A DNA stretch of 64,000 bases from contig OX326958.1 in the NCBI GenBank assembly GCA_946800325.1, forward strand, positions 2,862,001 to 2,926,000, read 5' to 3'. Shown piece after piece: positions 11,881 through 24,100 of this stretch. Under the pieces are notes generated by a model, which had not been told where the DNA came from, ran no database searches, and saw only the letters and a list, made by a program, of their open reading frames with translations. Every line of letters starts with the position of its first letter. Within the stretch, counting starts at the first letter, position 1. The translations under genes and the position numbers were made by a program. The DNA is from Luzula sylvatica (Eukaryota; Streptophyta; Magnoliopsida; Poales; Juncaceae).

Positions 11881-14800
11881 AATATTTTTTGCACATGCTA
11901 GTCTTCAATTACGGAGTTTATTGAGAATAACATGAAAATTAAATATTTTAGTCGTTTTAGACTTCACTTTTCTGCATTTGTTGCGATTTTTTTTTGAAAA
12001 AATAGATATTTTCTTGTGGTTGTATTCCATTACGGAGTTTTTTAGGACAACATGAAATTGAGTTTTTTGCTCGTATTAGGCTTCAATTTTGGCATTTTTT
12101 TTGAAAAATATGATTTTTGTTGTTGTTGAGGTTATATACTATGTTACGCGGATACTTACAAAATACAGAAGTATCCCGAGGATATGGGTATCCGATCTGG
12201 ATACGAGTGCGATACGACTCGGATGCGTGTCGGATACGCCACGTGGCGTATCCGAATATTTTAATAATTATTATTTTCAGATACGGTCGGATACTGTAGG
12301 ATACGACTTGGGATACTTTCAAGATACAACTGAGATACTTCATTTATGATATTTCAGCCCATTATTTATTTTGTCCCATAATATTTTGAAATAAATTATG
12401 TAGGATATACTTCTAGATTAGTTCTCTAGGATACTTCTAGAATAAGTTTACGATACTTTTATGATACTTGTATTGTTTGGTTGATTTTATTTATTTTCAT
12501 GCTATTTAATTTAAAAATATTATTTATGATTAATTTAATAATTACATATAATATAAATACATTAAAATAATAATTATATAACCGTATTCGTGATTTTTTG
12601 AGAATTACCTTATCACCGTATCACCGTATCCGTATCGTATCGGATACGATACCCGTATCCGTGCAACAATAGGTGATATAGACTTTAGTTTTTCATGTTT
12701 TGTGCAATTTTTGAAAAATTGAAATTTTCTTGTGTTAGTCTTCATTTAAGAAGTTTTGTTGAGGGCAACAGGAAAATTGAATTCGTTTGTTTTAGACATC
12801 AATTTTAGCATTTTTTGAAAAATATTATAACCTATTTTTTTAAGCTGTCAGACTTTACTTTTTGCATCTTTGTGAATTTTTTGAATCAAATTAAAAAAAT
12901 TGTTCTCCAATTAGAAAATGATTTTTTGAAGGTGTTAGACTTCACATTTTTACAATTTTGTCATTTTTTTGAGTTAATTAGAAAATTGCAAGTGTTAGTC
13001 TTCAAATATAAAGTTTTTTCGAGAATAACAAGATAAGTAAGTATTTCGGTCATTTTAGATATAAATTTTGGCAATTTTTAGAAAATAGGATAATTTAATT
13101 TTTTTGAAGATGTTAGACTTCAGTTTTTGCATTTTTTCAAAAGTTTTACAATAATAGAAATTTGCTTGTGTTAGTCTACGGTTATAGATTTTTTTTGGAG
13201 TGACATGAAAAATAAGTATTTTGCTCATTTTATACATGTATTTTTTATATTTTTAGAAAAATATGATGGTCGATTTTCTAAAAGTGTTAGACTTCACTTT
13301 TTCCAAAAAATTTCGAAAATTTCGAAATAATAGAAATTTGCTCGTGTTAGTCTTCCATCACTCAGTTTTTTGTGAATAACACGAAAAATAAGTATTTCTC
13401 TCATTTTAGACATCTATTTTGGCATTTTTAGGTAAAATAGGATAATTGATTTTTTTGAATGTGTCAGACTTCATTTTTGCTTTTTCAATTTTTTTGAGTA
13501 AATAGAAATTTGTCGTGGTAATCTTCAATTCCGGAATTTTTTGAGGACAATATGTAAATTGAGTATTTTGCTCGTTCTAACCATCAATTTTGACATTTTT
13601 TAGAAAAATATTATGACCCAAGTTTTTGAAGGTGTTAAGGCTTCATTTGTTTTTGTATTTTTGCGAAATTTTAGAAAAAAATACAAATTTGCATGCGTTA
13701 GTCATCAATTAGGATTTTTATTGGAAAAACATGAAAATTAAGTATTTTTGTCGTTTTAGACCTAACCTTTTGTTTTTGTACAGAAAAAGAATAATATAAT
13801 AATTTGAAGGTGTTTTGCATTTTTTCAAAATTTTGAAATAATAGAAATTTCCTTGTGTTAGTTTTCCGTTACAGAGTTTTTTATTTGAGTGACAAGAAAA
13901 ATAAGTATTTTTCTTGTTTTAGACAAACATTTTGGCATTTTTAGAAAAATAAGATAGTCGATTGTTTTGAAGGTGTCGCACTTCACTTTTTGCATTATTT
14001 TCGAAAAGTTTGAAATATTAGACATTTGTTTGTGCTACTCTTCCAGTAGGGAGATTTTTGTGAGTAACACGAAAAATAAGTATTTTTCTCATTTAAGACA
14101 TTTATTTTGACTTTTTTGGGTAAATAGGACAATCTTTTTTTTAAGGCGTTAGACTTTACTTTTTGCATTTTTCGAAATTTTTGAATAAATAAAAATTTGC
14201 TTGTGTTATTCTTCAACTACAGAGTTATTTAGGCTAACATGTAAATTGAGTATTTCGCTCGTTCTAGAAATCAATTTTGGCATCTTTAGAAATATATCAT
14301 GACCGATGTTTTTGATGGTGTTAGACTTCAATTATGATTTTTATTAGAATAACATGAAAATTAAGAATTTTGGTGGTATTAGACCTAATTTTTTTGTTCT
14401 TTCTACATAAATAAGATAATTTATTGATTTGAAGGTGTCAGACCTCACTTTTTGAAATTTTTATTCAACTTTTTGTTAACAAAACAAAATAAAAATTTGC
14501 ATGTGTTATTCTTAAATTTTCTAGTTCTTTTTAGGAAAACATGGAAATTAAGTATTTTGTTCGTTTTAGACATCAATTTTAGTATTTATTACAAAAATAT
14601 GATAACTGAATTTTTGAAGATGTTAGACTTTACTTTTTGGATTTTTTTTCAACTTTTTTGAACAAAAAAAATAGAAATATGCATGTTTTAGTTTTCTATT
14701 TTTAGCTTTTTTTTGCAAAACAATAAAATTAAGTATTTTGTTTGTATTAGACATAAATTTTAGCAATTATTAAAAAAATTGATAATTGATATTGACTTCA

Positions 14801-17800
14801 CTTTTTGCATTTTTGTCAATTTTTTTAAACAAAAAAAATAGAAATTCGCATGTGTTAGTCTTCAATTTTGGAGCTCTTTGAGGAAAACATGAAAATTGAA
14901 TATTTTGTTCGTTTAGACATAAGTTTTGACATTTATTTGAAAAATAAGATAATTGATATTTTTGAAGGTGTTATACTTCAGTTCTTGAATTTTTTTCAAC
15001 TTTTTTGAACAAAACAAAATAAAAATTTGCATGTGCCAGTCTTCCATTTTTGTAGTTTTTTTGAGGTAAACAGGAAAATTAAATATTTTGTTCTTTTTGG
15101 ACATAAATTTTGGCATTTATTACAAAAATATGATAATTGATATTTTTGAATGTGTTAGACATCAGTTTTTGCACTTTTTTCAACTTTTTTAAACAAAAAA
15201 ATAGAAATTCACATGTGTTAGTCTTCAATTTTGGAGTTCTTTTGAGAAAAACATGACAATTAAGTATTTTGTTCATTTTAAAAATCAATTGTGGCATTTA
15301 TTACAAAAATATGATAATAGATAGTTTGGAATTTTTTTGCATTTTTTCAACTTTTTTGAACAAAACAAAATAGAAATTTGCATGTGTTAGTCTTCAATTT
15401 TTCGGTTTTTTTGAGGAAAACATGAAAATTAAGTATTTTCTTCGTTTGTGACATAAAGTTTGGCATTTATTAAAAAAAATGAAAATTGATTTTTTGAAGG
15501 TGTTAGACTTCACTTTTTGCACTTTTTCAACTTTTTTAAATAAACAAAAAATAGAAATTCGCATGTGTTTAGTATTCAATTTTGGAGATCATTTGAGGAA
15601 AACATGAAAATTTAGTATTTTGTTCGTTTTAAACATCAATATTGACATTTATTAGAAAAACACGATAATTGCTATTTTTGAAGGTGTGTTAGACTTCACT
15701 TTTTGCATTTTATTCAAATTTTTATAACAAAAATAATAGAAATTCACATGTGTTAGTCTTTGACTTTGGAGTTTTTTTTAGTAAAACATGCAAATTAAGT
15801 ATTTTTTTCATTTCAAAAATCAATTTTGGCATTTATTTGAAAAATACAATAATTGCATTTTTTTTCAATTTTTTTGAACAAAAAGAAAATAGAAGTTAGC
15901 ATGTATTAGTCTCTAATTATGGAGTTTTTTAGAACTACATGTAAATTGAGTATTTCGCTTGTTTTAGCCAACAATTTTGGCATTTTTCAGAAAAAATATT
16001 TATGACTAATGTTTTTGAAAGTGTTAGTCTTAACTTTTTGCATTTTTGTGAAATTTTCGAAACAAATTAAAAATTTGCATGTTTTAGTCTCGAAATAAGG
16101 TTCTTGAATAAAATGATACTTAAGTATATTGTCCATGGTAGACATCTATTTCGGCATTTTTTTAGAAAAAATAGGATAAATGATTTTTTAAGGTGTTAAA
16201 TTTCAATTTTTTGCATTTCACCAATTTTTCATGTGTTAGTCTTCAAATATAATGTATTTTTGAGAATAACAAGATAATTAAGTATTTCGGTCATTTTAGA
16301 TATCAATTTTGGCCTTTTTAGAAAATATGATAATTCACTTTTTTGAAGGTGTTAAACTTCACTTTTTTCATTTCGTCAATTTTTTTTTGTCATAATAGAA
16401 ATATGCTTGTGTTAGTGTACGGTTACAGAGTTTTTTTTGGGGTGACAAGAAAAATAAGTATTTTGTTCATTTTAGAAATTTTTTCTTGTAGGTAAATAGG
16501 ATAATTGATTTTTCGAAGGCGTTAGACTTAACTTTTTGTATTTTTGAAATTTTTTAATAAATAGAAATTTGATTGTCTTCAATTAACGATTTTTTTTAGG
16601 ACGACATGTAAATTGAGTATTTCGCTCATTTTGACATTTTTAGCAAAATACCATGACCGATGTTTTTTGAAGATGTTAGGGTTCAATTTTTGTATTTTTG
16701 GGATATTTTCGAAACAAATTAAAAATTTGCATGCGTGAGTCCTCAATTACAGTGTTGTTTTTGGAATAACATGAAAATTAAGATTTTTTGTCGTTTGAGA
16801 CCTCTATTTTTGTTTCTTTTTTTAGAAAAAACTGGATAATTAATTGTTTTGAAGGTGTTAGGTTTCAAATTTTGTATTTTTTCAAAAATAAATAAATAAT
16901 ATATATTTGCTTGTGTTAGTCTTCCCCTATGGGATTTGTTTTTGGACAAATTGTAAATTTAGTACTTCGCTCTATTTAGACATCAATTTTGGTATTTTCA
17001 AGAAAATATTATTACCAATATTCTTGAAGGTGTCCGACTTGCTTTTTAGTATTTTTACGAAATTTTTGAAACAATTTAGAAATTGCTTGTGTTAGTCTTA
17101 AATTACGGATCTTTTTATAATAACATGGAAATTAAGTATTTTGATCGTTTTAGAAATCTATTTTGACATTTTCTAGAAAAATAGGATAATTCGTTTTTTT
17201 GAAGGGTATTAGACTGCACTTCTCGATTTTTTGCGAATTTAAAAAAAAAAAAAAAATTTGATTGTGTTAGACTTCCATTATGGAGATTTTTTATGATAAC
17301 ATAAAAATTGAGGATTTTTCTCCAATTAGAATTCGATTTGGGTATGTTTTTGAAAAATATGATAATTCATTTATTTAAAGGTGTTAGCATATAGTTATTG
17401 CATTTATGCGAAAATTTTGAAAAAAAGTAGAAATTTGCTTATGTTAGTCTTCCATTACTGAGTTTTTTTAGGGCAAAATTTAAATTTAGTATTTCGCACG
17501 TTTAGACATAACTTTTGGCATTTTTGACAATAATAATATAACCAATTTTTTTTTATGGTGTTAGGCTTCACTTTTTTACATTTTTGCGAAATTTTCGAAA
17601 CAAAATAGAAATTTCCATCGGTTAGCCTTCAATACATCGAGTCTTTTGAGAATAACATGAAATTTAAGTATTTTGCTCATTCTAGACATCTATTTTAGCA
17701 TTTTATTAAAATATAGGATAATTGATTTTTGTGAAGAGTTATAGACTTTACTTATTTAATTTTTTCAGAAGTTTTGAAAAAAGAGAAATTTGCTTGTGTT

Positions 17801-17825
17801 AGTCTTCTATTAATGAATTTTTGAT
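11880..17825. repeat. Diverged tandem satellite array, ~170-180 bp monomer
   Basis: About 31 monomers follow one another, each carrying the landmarks TGTGTTAGTCTTCAATT, AACATGAAAATTAAGTATTT, CATCAATTTTGGCATTT and AAGGTGTTAGACTTCACTTT. Landmark positions (for example 12983, 13170, 13348, 13518, 13698, 13856, 14032, 14203, 14852, 15033, 15214, 15383) give a spacing of 150-190 bp. Monomers are visibly diverged from one another. A subset from 13170 to about 14400 recurs as four-monomer blocks of about 685 bp, while 14500-15850 is a run of one monomer type. The array is interrupted by a hAT-like element (12139-12672) and ends at a LINE junction. All short reading frames inside it are artefacts of AT-rich sequence. 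Confidence 0.9.
12139..12672. mobile_element. hAT-like non-autonomous element inside the satellite
   Basis: The element is rich in GATACG/CGTATC words. Its left end is CTATGTTACGCGGATAC and the reverse complement of its right end is CTATTGTTGCACGGATAC, giving terminal inverted repeats of about 17 bp. It is flanked by GTTATATA (12131-12138) and GTGATATA (12673-12680), an 8-bp target duplication with one mismatch, which fits the hAT superfamily. Satellite sequence continues on both sides, so the insertion came after array formation. A second copy lies at 46615-47144. Confidence 0.75.
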
Positions 17826-20800
17826 AATCTAATCTCTTTACAGAAAGCCCACAATGAATGTCTCCATATCCAAAATGATTACTGGGCCCAAAGATCTAGA
17901 TTAAACTGGGCCCAACAAGGCGACCTGAACACCCATTTCTTCCACGCAGCCTCTGCGATCAGAAAAAGAAATAATTCGATAACAGCCATCTTGAATGACC
18001 AAGGCAATTGGATTTCATGTCCAAACAAAATTCGCCAATCATTCATCTCCACATACAAAGAAATCTACAAATCATCAAATCCACCACACATCAGAGATAT
18101 AATTCCACCGAGCATAACGGTCCTCATTCCCTCTATATCCAATCTACAGAAAATTAACCTCCTCAAAAACCTAACAAATACGGAGATTCAATTAGCGGTT
18201 CATCAAATCGGGCCGAACAAAGCCCCGGGTCCAGAAGGTATTCACGCTAAATTCTTCCAGGAAAATTGGATCGAAACAAAGCCTCTCATTATCTCCTCTA
18301 TAGATCTCTTCACCAGCTTCCGGTCATTACCAGATTCTTTCGGTCATACTAAAGTATGTTTTATTCCAAAAAAACCAAACCCGGCCCAAATATCTGATTA
18401 CCGGCCCATCGGTATTTGCAACTTTCTCTATAAAGTAATCGCTAAAATCCTAATTAATAGACTAAAACCGATATTACCGGACCTAATCTCTTTAAACCAA
18501 ACAGGTTTTCTCTCGGGGAGACAAATTCATGATAACATAATCCTACATAACGAGGTCCTACACTCTTTCAATTCTAATCATTACAAACATCCCTCCTTCG
18601 CCATAAAACTCGATCTCAGAAAAGCGTTTGACAGAATTGAATGGAAATTCATCGAGGAAATGCTTCTTCTAATGAATTTCCCGTCCAAATTTTCCTCATG
18701 GATTATGCAATGTGTCACATCCGCCAAACTATCACTTCAAATAGGAGCTAAACGCGACGGCTTCTTCAAACCGGAAAGGGGCCTTCGACAAGGCTGTCCT
18801 TTGTCCCCGATCCTTTTTATCCTAGCGTCAGAATTACTATCACAGCTACTGAATCATAACCTTGCGACAGGCCAGATCCAAGGGATCAAGTTAGGCCCCA
18901 CCGGGCCCAGCTTCAACCACACGATGTACGCCGATGACCTAATAATCTACGGCAACGCTACCATCCAGGAGGCACAATTCATTCAACACATCCTTGATGA
19001 TTACGGTCTCCTCTCTGGCCAATCGATTAACCCAGACAAAACCATCATTTGGTTCAGTAAACATACCCCCTCTTCTACAAAAATTGAAATAGCTCATTTC
19101 TTTGGAGCCAGTCAAGCTCTACGAAATGAAACCTACCTGGGATCTCTGGCGATTATCGGTCGTACACTCTCGACAGATTACAACCAATTAATTTTTAAAT
19201 ACCAACTAAAATTATCTGGTTGGAAAAAAAAATCTCTCTCTCAAGCGGGTAGACTAGTCCTCCTCCAATCAACTCTTCAATCACTGCCTTCTCATCTCAT
19301 GGCCACCAATTTAATTCCCTTCAACGTAATCAACAAAATTACCTCACTCATGAAGCGTTTCTTCTGGAGTTCTAACGACTCTTCATCAAATTACATGGCA
19401 TGGGCTTCCTGGCAAAAGCTTCAACGTCCTAAAAAAGAGGGTGGTTTAAATATTAGAGATCTCAAATCTCTTAATAAAGCATTTCTACTAAAACAACTCT
19501 GGAGGGTTATCTCGCACGACAATGCTTTATGGGTGAAACAAATTACAGCTAAATATCTACCTCTATCCACTATTTGGTCTTCCAACCGATCCACCAATCT
19601 CTCTAATTTCTGGAAATCCCTACTACGACTCAGACCATATCTTCAGGACTCCACCACCTGGTTAATCGGAGACGGATCCACTTGCAATGCGATAGGAGAT
19701 AATTGGTACGATGCCCCTTTCTCACCAATCCCTGCGACCCAAGCAAGCCGAAAACTTTTAGTTAAAGATCTAATTCACCCGATCACTAACCAATGGAATA
19801 TCACTCTCCTAGAAAAAATCTTCGATCCCACCGATGTTAATCGCATTATGTCGGGTACTTTACAACCCCCCCTCGACACCCACTTCAAAGATCAATGCCT
19901 TTGGTCTCGTTCTCAAACCGGTAACGTTTCGATCAAGGAAGCTTATCATATTATTATGGATCTCAATAGGCTACCTGCTTCTCAAATTTCGGCCCACGAA
20001 AAGAGGATTTGGAATCATATTTGGTCTGATGTAGGAATACCACCCAAAATCAGATTATTCATGTGGCGATTAATGATAGACGCGCTCCCTACCAAAATTA
20101 AGCTGCATAACAGATTCCCTTCTATCCTCCCCACTTGCGAAGACTGCCTGCAGAACCATGAATCCACTATCCATCTCTTCTTCCTCTGCCCCCAGGCTAT
20201 CCTTTACTGGAATGCTTCCCCAATCAAACCTCCTTCTTTCCTGCTCACAGAACCTATCCCCTCCTTGCTCTCTAAATGGTCCCATATCCTACCCACACAA
20301 CAAATACCGACCATGTACTCGCTAATGTGGCACAGATGGAAACGTCGCAATGATTGGGTTTTCAATAAACAAAGAATTCCAATTGCCTCTTCTATTCATA
20401 ATGCGATTTCAGATATCCATATACCAGGCTATATCGCAAAATTAACCAACTCGTTACCAAACTACCTCCCAAAACAAAACGAACTTCTCTGTTGGACCGA
20501 TTACTCAGGCGACCATCTAAATCGGCATGGAATTTCCTTCATCATCAAAAATCCAGCGGGTACGGTAATTTTGGCAGTCGCTAAACCGGTTTCAGATATC
20601 CTATGCCCTCTTCAAGGTGAATTCAGAGCAATGGCTACGGCACTAACCCACATGGCCCAAAATTGGCCAAATCAGCCAACAACCCTCCTCACCGACAATC
20701 AAGAATTGGCATCCTTCCTAGCAAAAGACGACAATAAGGGTCCTTTCATGCTGAGTCGCAAAGAAGCCATCGCAGAGGCCAGAAGCTGCATACTATGGAA

Positions 20801-21120
20801 ACGACGCATTAAAGATCCAACCTTTCTTTTTTCTCCCAGAGAATCGAACAAACAAGCCGATAGTCTAGCTAAAATGGCTCGAATTCTTCAATCCTCTTAC
20901 GAGGACACGTGTTTACCGGACTTCGTTTAGTCCGCCCTCACTGTTCTCCTGACGCACCTTGTAGTAGATCTGGATTGTGATTGCCCACTTAGTTTTTATT
21001 TCTAGTAGTTTTTCTTTGCTTCTCGTACTTTAAGTTCCTAGCTTTTGTTTCCTAGTTTCTTTGATTTCTTAGTTTGTAATACGTTTTTCGAGTTAAATGC
21101 AAAAGCCCATGGGCCATTTT

Positions 21121-21154
<34 letters not shown>
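17826..21154 (+). mobile_element. 5'-truncated L1-type LINE with poly(A) tail
   Basis: This non-LTR retrotransposon enters directly from satellite sequence at about 17825, within the reverse transcriptase ORF. It therefore lacks ORF1, the endonuclease and its 5' UTR. It ends with a 3' UTR and an uninterrupted A run at 21122-21154. 5' truncation is the usual outcome of target-primed reverse transcription. I could not identify a convincing target-site duplication, and satellite does not resume downstream, so the insertion may mark the array edge or may have been followed by a deletion. Confidence 0.85.
17841..20930 (+). CDS. LINE reverse transcriptase / zf-RVT / RNase H polyprotein (5'-truncated)
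   Basis: An open frame runs without stops from the truncation point to TAG at 20930. The nominal 979-codon frame from 17991 starts at TTG, not ATG, because the true start has been lost. Reverse transcriptase motifs: FIPKKPNPAQISDYRPIG, AIKLDLRKAFDRIEW, RGLRQGCPLSPILF and the catalytic YADD at 18927-18938 (residue 313 counting from 17991). A zinc-binding reverse-transcriptase domain follows (about residues 665-745: IWNHIWSDVGIPPKIRLFMW, CEDCL, HLFFLCP). A C-terminal RNase H domain (about 825-965) has the acidic residues in WTDYSG, QGEFRAM, LTDNQEL and QADSLAK. All core catalytic motifs look intact, which suggests a fairly recent insertion. Without the endonuclease and promoter it should not be autonomous. 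Confidence 0.92.
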   Translation, partial: QKAHNECLHIQNDYWAQRSRLNWAQQGDLNTHFFHAASAIRKRNNSITAILNDQGNWISCPNKIRQSFISTYKEIYKSSNPPHIRDIIPPSITVLIPSISNLQKINLLKNLTNTEIQLAVHQIGPNKAPGPEGIHAKFFQENWIETKPLIISSIDLFTSFRSLPDSFGHTKVCFIPKKPNPAQISDYRPIGICNFLYKVIAKILINRLKPILPDLISLNQTGFLSGRQIHDNIILHNEVLHSFNSNHYKHPSFAIKLDLRKAFDRIEWKFIEEMLLLMNFPSKFSSWIMQCVTSAKLSLQIGAKRDGFFKPERGLRQGCPLSPILFILASELLSQLLNHNLATGQIQGIKLGPTGPSFNHTMYADDLIIYGNATIQEAQFIQHILDDYGLLSGQSINPDKTIIWFSKHTPSSTKIEIAHFFGASQALRNETYLGSLAIIGRTLSTDYNQLIFKYQLKLSGWKKKSLSQAGRLVLLQSTLQSLPSHLMATNLIPFNVINKITSLMKRFFWSSNDSSSNYMAWASWQKLQRPKKEGGLNIRDLKSLNKAFLLKQLWRVISHDNALWVKQITAKYLPLSTIWSSNRSTNLSNFWKSLLRLRPYLQDSTTWLIGDGSTCNAIGDNWYDAPFSPIPATQASRKLLVKDLIHPITNQWNITLLEKIFDPTDVNRIMSGTLQPPLDTHFKDQCLWSRSQTGNVSIKEAYHIIMDLNRLPASQISAHEKRIWNHIWSDVGIPPKIRLFMWRLMIDALPTKIKLHNRFPSILPTCEDCLQNHESTIHLFFLCPQAILYWNASPIKPPSFLLTEPIPSLLSKWSHILPTQQIPTMYSLMWHRWKRRNDWVFNKQRIPIASSIHNAISDIHIPGYIAKLTNSLPNYLPKQNELLCWTDYSGDHLNRHGISFIIKNPAGTVILAVAKPVSDILCPLQGEFRAMATALTHMAQNWPNQPTTLLTDNQELASFLAKDDNKGPFMLSRKEAIAEARSCILWKRRIKDPTFLFSPRESNKQADSLAKMARILQSSYEDTCLPDFV

Positions 21155-21155
<1 letters not shown>

Positions 21156-24100
21156 ATCAAAACTGATTATTCTTCTCGCAATACAAATTTACAACTTATT
21201 TAGGAAAATGAGCAAACCATTAATCCAACAAAGTGAGAATACAATTATCAATATTTTTTGTGGTCATAATTTATACAACTAATTTGGGGTAATTCTAGTG
21301 TAGATCCTTTTATTAATCGAGCAATTGAGATTAAATCACACAAATTAATTGGAGGACTGTGATTCAATTAGCTTACCAAAGATCCTTTCTTGAAAAGGAT
21401 AAAATGGTAATTATATATCCCCTCTCACAGACACACACGTCCCCTCCAGTCTTGTTCTCTCATTTTTTTTGGTAACACAACATCGTTCTCTCTCTCTTTC
21501 TTCCTCTCTCCGCATCTCTCTTCGTCTTTCTTTTCCAGAGCAAAAAATCAAAGACAATTCAACTAAGAAAGAGATGTCTTTTACTCTCGGTCTTTCCTTT
21601 TCATAGTGAACTGATTTCTCTCGGTCATTTTTTTTCACTAAGGATTTAACTCACGGAGGAACAGAGAAAGGGAGATAGAACTTCACGAAGACAGGGAAGA
21701 GAAGGGATGTATGGAGGACGCATCCGATGCTGATCAACAACTTTCGCCACTCCAGGTCTCGGCATCACCGTCGTCGCCTTCGCCATCTATATGCTCGATG
21801 AAATCCCTAGCACGGAAGATTTCGGACAACGACTGTAGTGTAGGCAGATAAAACTCTCCTCGAGGAAAAAAGTGCAATGAATGAAGTTTTAAACGCCATC
21901 TTGATGCTTGATGAAATGCCTAGCACGGAATTACCATTCGCGCTTGATTTGGATTATCACTCCCAAATCGAGTATAGATGGTAAGGAGAAGGGCTGAGAA
22001 AAACGCTAATCGGTTGGGCCGCGAACCAAACTGGGAGAATCGATGATAAAGAGGAGCAAATTATTTGTAAATATAATATGGAAAATATTACAATTATGAG
22101 AGTTCAAAAATATTATGATTATGTATATATTATGGCTGGTACGAAGACTGGTAGACACACAATTCTTATTGGAAACCTAATGGCTATTAGAGTACTTCAA
22201 AAAATTTATATTCCAGTCTCAGTTCTTGTAGAAAATGTAGAGGAGATTTTCATGGTTACTTCATTGTTAAGTTGTTTGTTTGTTTCATGTTCATTCTCCT
22301 TTTTAGACTTTTTTAGATTGAATTAATCAGGCGTGTTAATAAGAATTATGTATAGCAATTTAAAACAATTTTAAACGTTGGAATTTAAACACATTGATAT
22401 TTAGTTATGATCTCCCTATAATCTTTAGTTATAATTAATATGGATGGCGAATTATGATACTAGATCAATTAATATTAAATTGTTTGAGAGATGTGGATTT
22501 AATCTTTTTTTTCATTTCTTATCTTTAGAATGATATTTGGAGAATCACACATGATATTTTGGTTAATTGTGAAATCATAGATATTTGATTAAGCTTGAAA
22601 AATCATTAATTTTTGTGGTGATACTCCCATGTAGGATTATACTCAGATTTATCTTTTAATATAATATAGGTATTAATTCTCAAACATAGATCATCTTTTC
22701 TTGTTTAGCATATTCATATTTTTTCAAATCTTAGATTAATTTTTAATTTCTCATTTTAATTATTTTATTTTATTAATACATCTTATTTTATGAAATATTT
22801 TCCTAATAAACTTTTTAGTGCATTATATTTTATTAAAAATACAAATTTGGTATTGCGAACACGTGCGAATAAATGAATTTGACTACAACACGCGCCAACA
22901 TCCTTTAATATTACATTGGGTTGAAAAAAAATGAACTTAAAGATTCTTACGCTAGTAAACATGGTTGGAGTTTTGGAGATGTCTGACGAAATCACTTGAG
23001 CGTGCTTCCGGATCGTGTAATAAAAATACATCTTGAGAGGTATGTAAATTTTATACAAATGTCAGTAATTTTCAATAACATAAATAAACATTCAAATTTT
23101 TTTCCAAATAAACTTTGAGAAATGAAAAAAAAATTGAACAAGTTCCTGATCATAAATTTTTTTTTGTTTACTAATGATTTAATTAATCAATACTTCCAGA
23201 TCACTTGATTCTGGTCATAAAAAAATTGAATAACTTCCTGGATATATCGTTTATTTTTCATGGTTTATATTAATTGATAAAAAAAAATTATTCGAAATAT
23301 ATAATAATAATAAAATATAATTAATAGAAATAGAAATTATTTATTCATGTGAATCAATAATTTTTATATGTGATGGACATTTAAGAAATTAAGCTCAATT
23401 TAGGGAGGAGCGTGCTAAATCCAGGGGAATTGCAATCAATGAAGGGTCCATTGATTATTGAAATGGAGGGATTTTGTTAAAGAATTAAACAATAAAAATT
23501 TATGTCCAAATTATCTTTTTGCTAAAAGGGTCTACAGTAGAATCGTGCACTAATTTAACATCAATTTTGGAAAGTTTGTATAGGAACCTTCTTCAAATTT
23601 TTACGTATTGTTAAAAACAAGATTAAATTTTTAAAAATATGAGTAATCACTGGAGACCAATACACCAACCACCATACAACATTTCTCATAGGTTAAAAGA
23701 ACAAACATCATTCGTTAAAAAATAAATTTTACAAAAAAAAATATTAGAAAACAGTACAAAAAGTTTATGATGATCAAGGCCATAAATTTAGATGGATTAG
23801 TTCAGTAAAAAATGTTACTTGTGTTTCTAATACGACAATGGATAGTACTATTCATAGAAAATATATTTTAACTTCTCAATTAATTACAAACATGTAACTT
23901 GATGCACATTAACTGAAAGTTCTATGGATTTTTCTTTTATTATAATGACATGTTGTGAGTAAATAAATGGATGATTGATCATAATTGAATGATGTATATA
24001 TTTGATATTATCTACTATTATGTATAATAATGATTTACTTGTTATTTTGTAATTTTTTTTTTAAAACATAAATATATATCACGTAACGTCAAGATTAAAC

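Noticed and set aside
12815..17095. Many 60-73-codon frames on both strands
   Set aside because: All lie in satellite monomers. Their peptides repeat with the monomer period and carry no domain.
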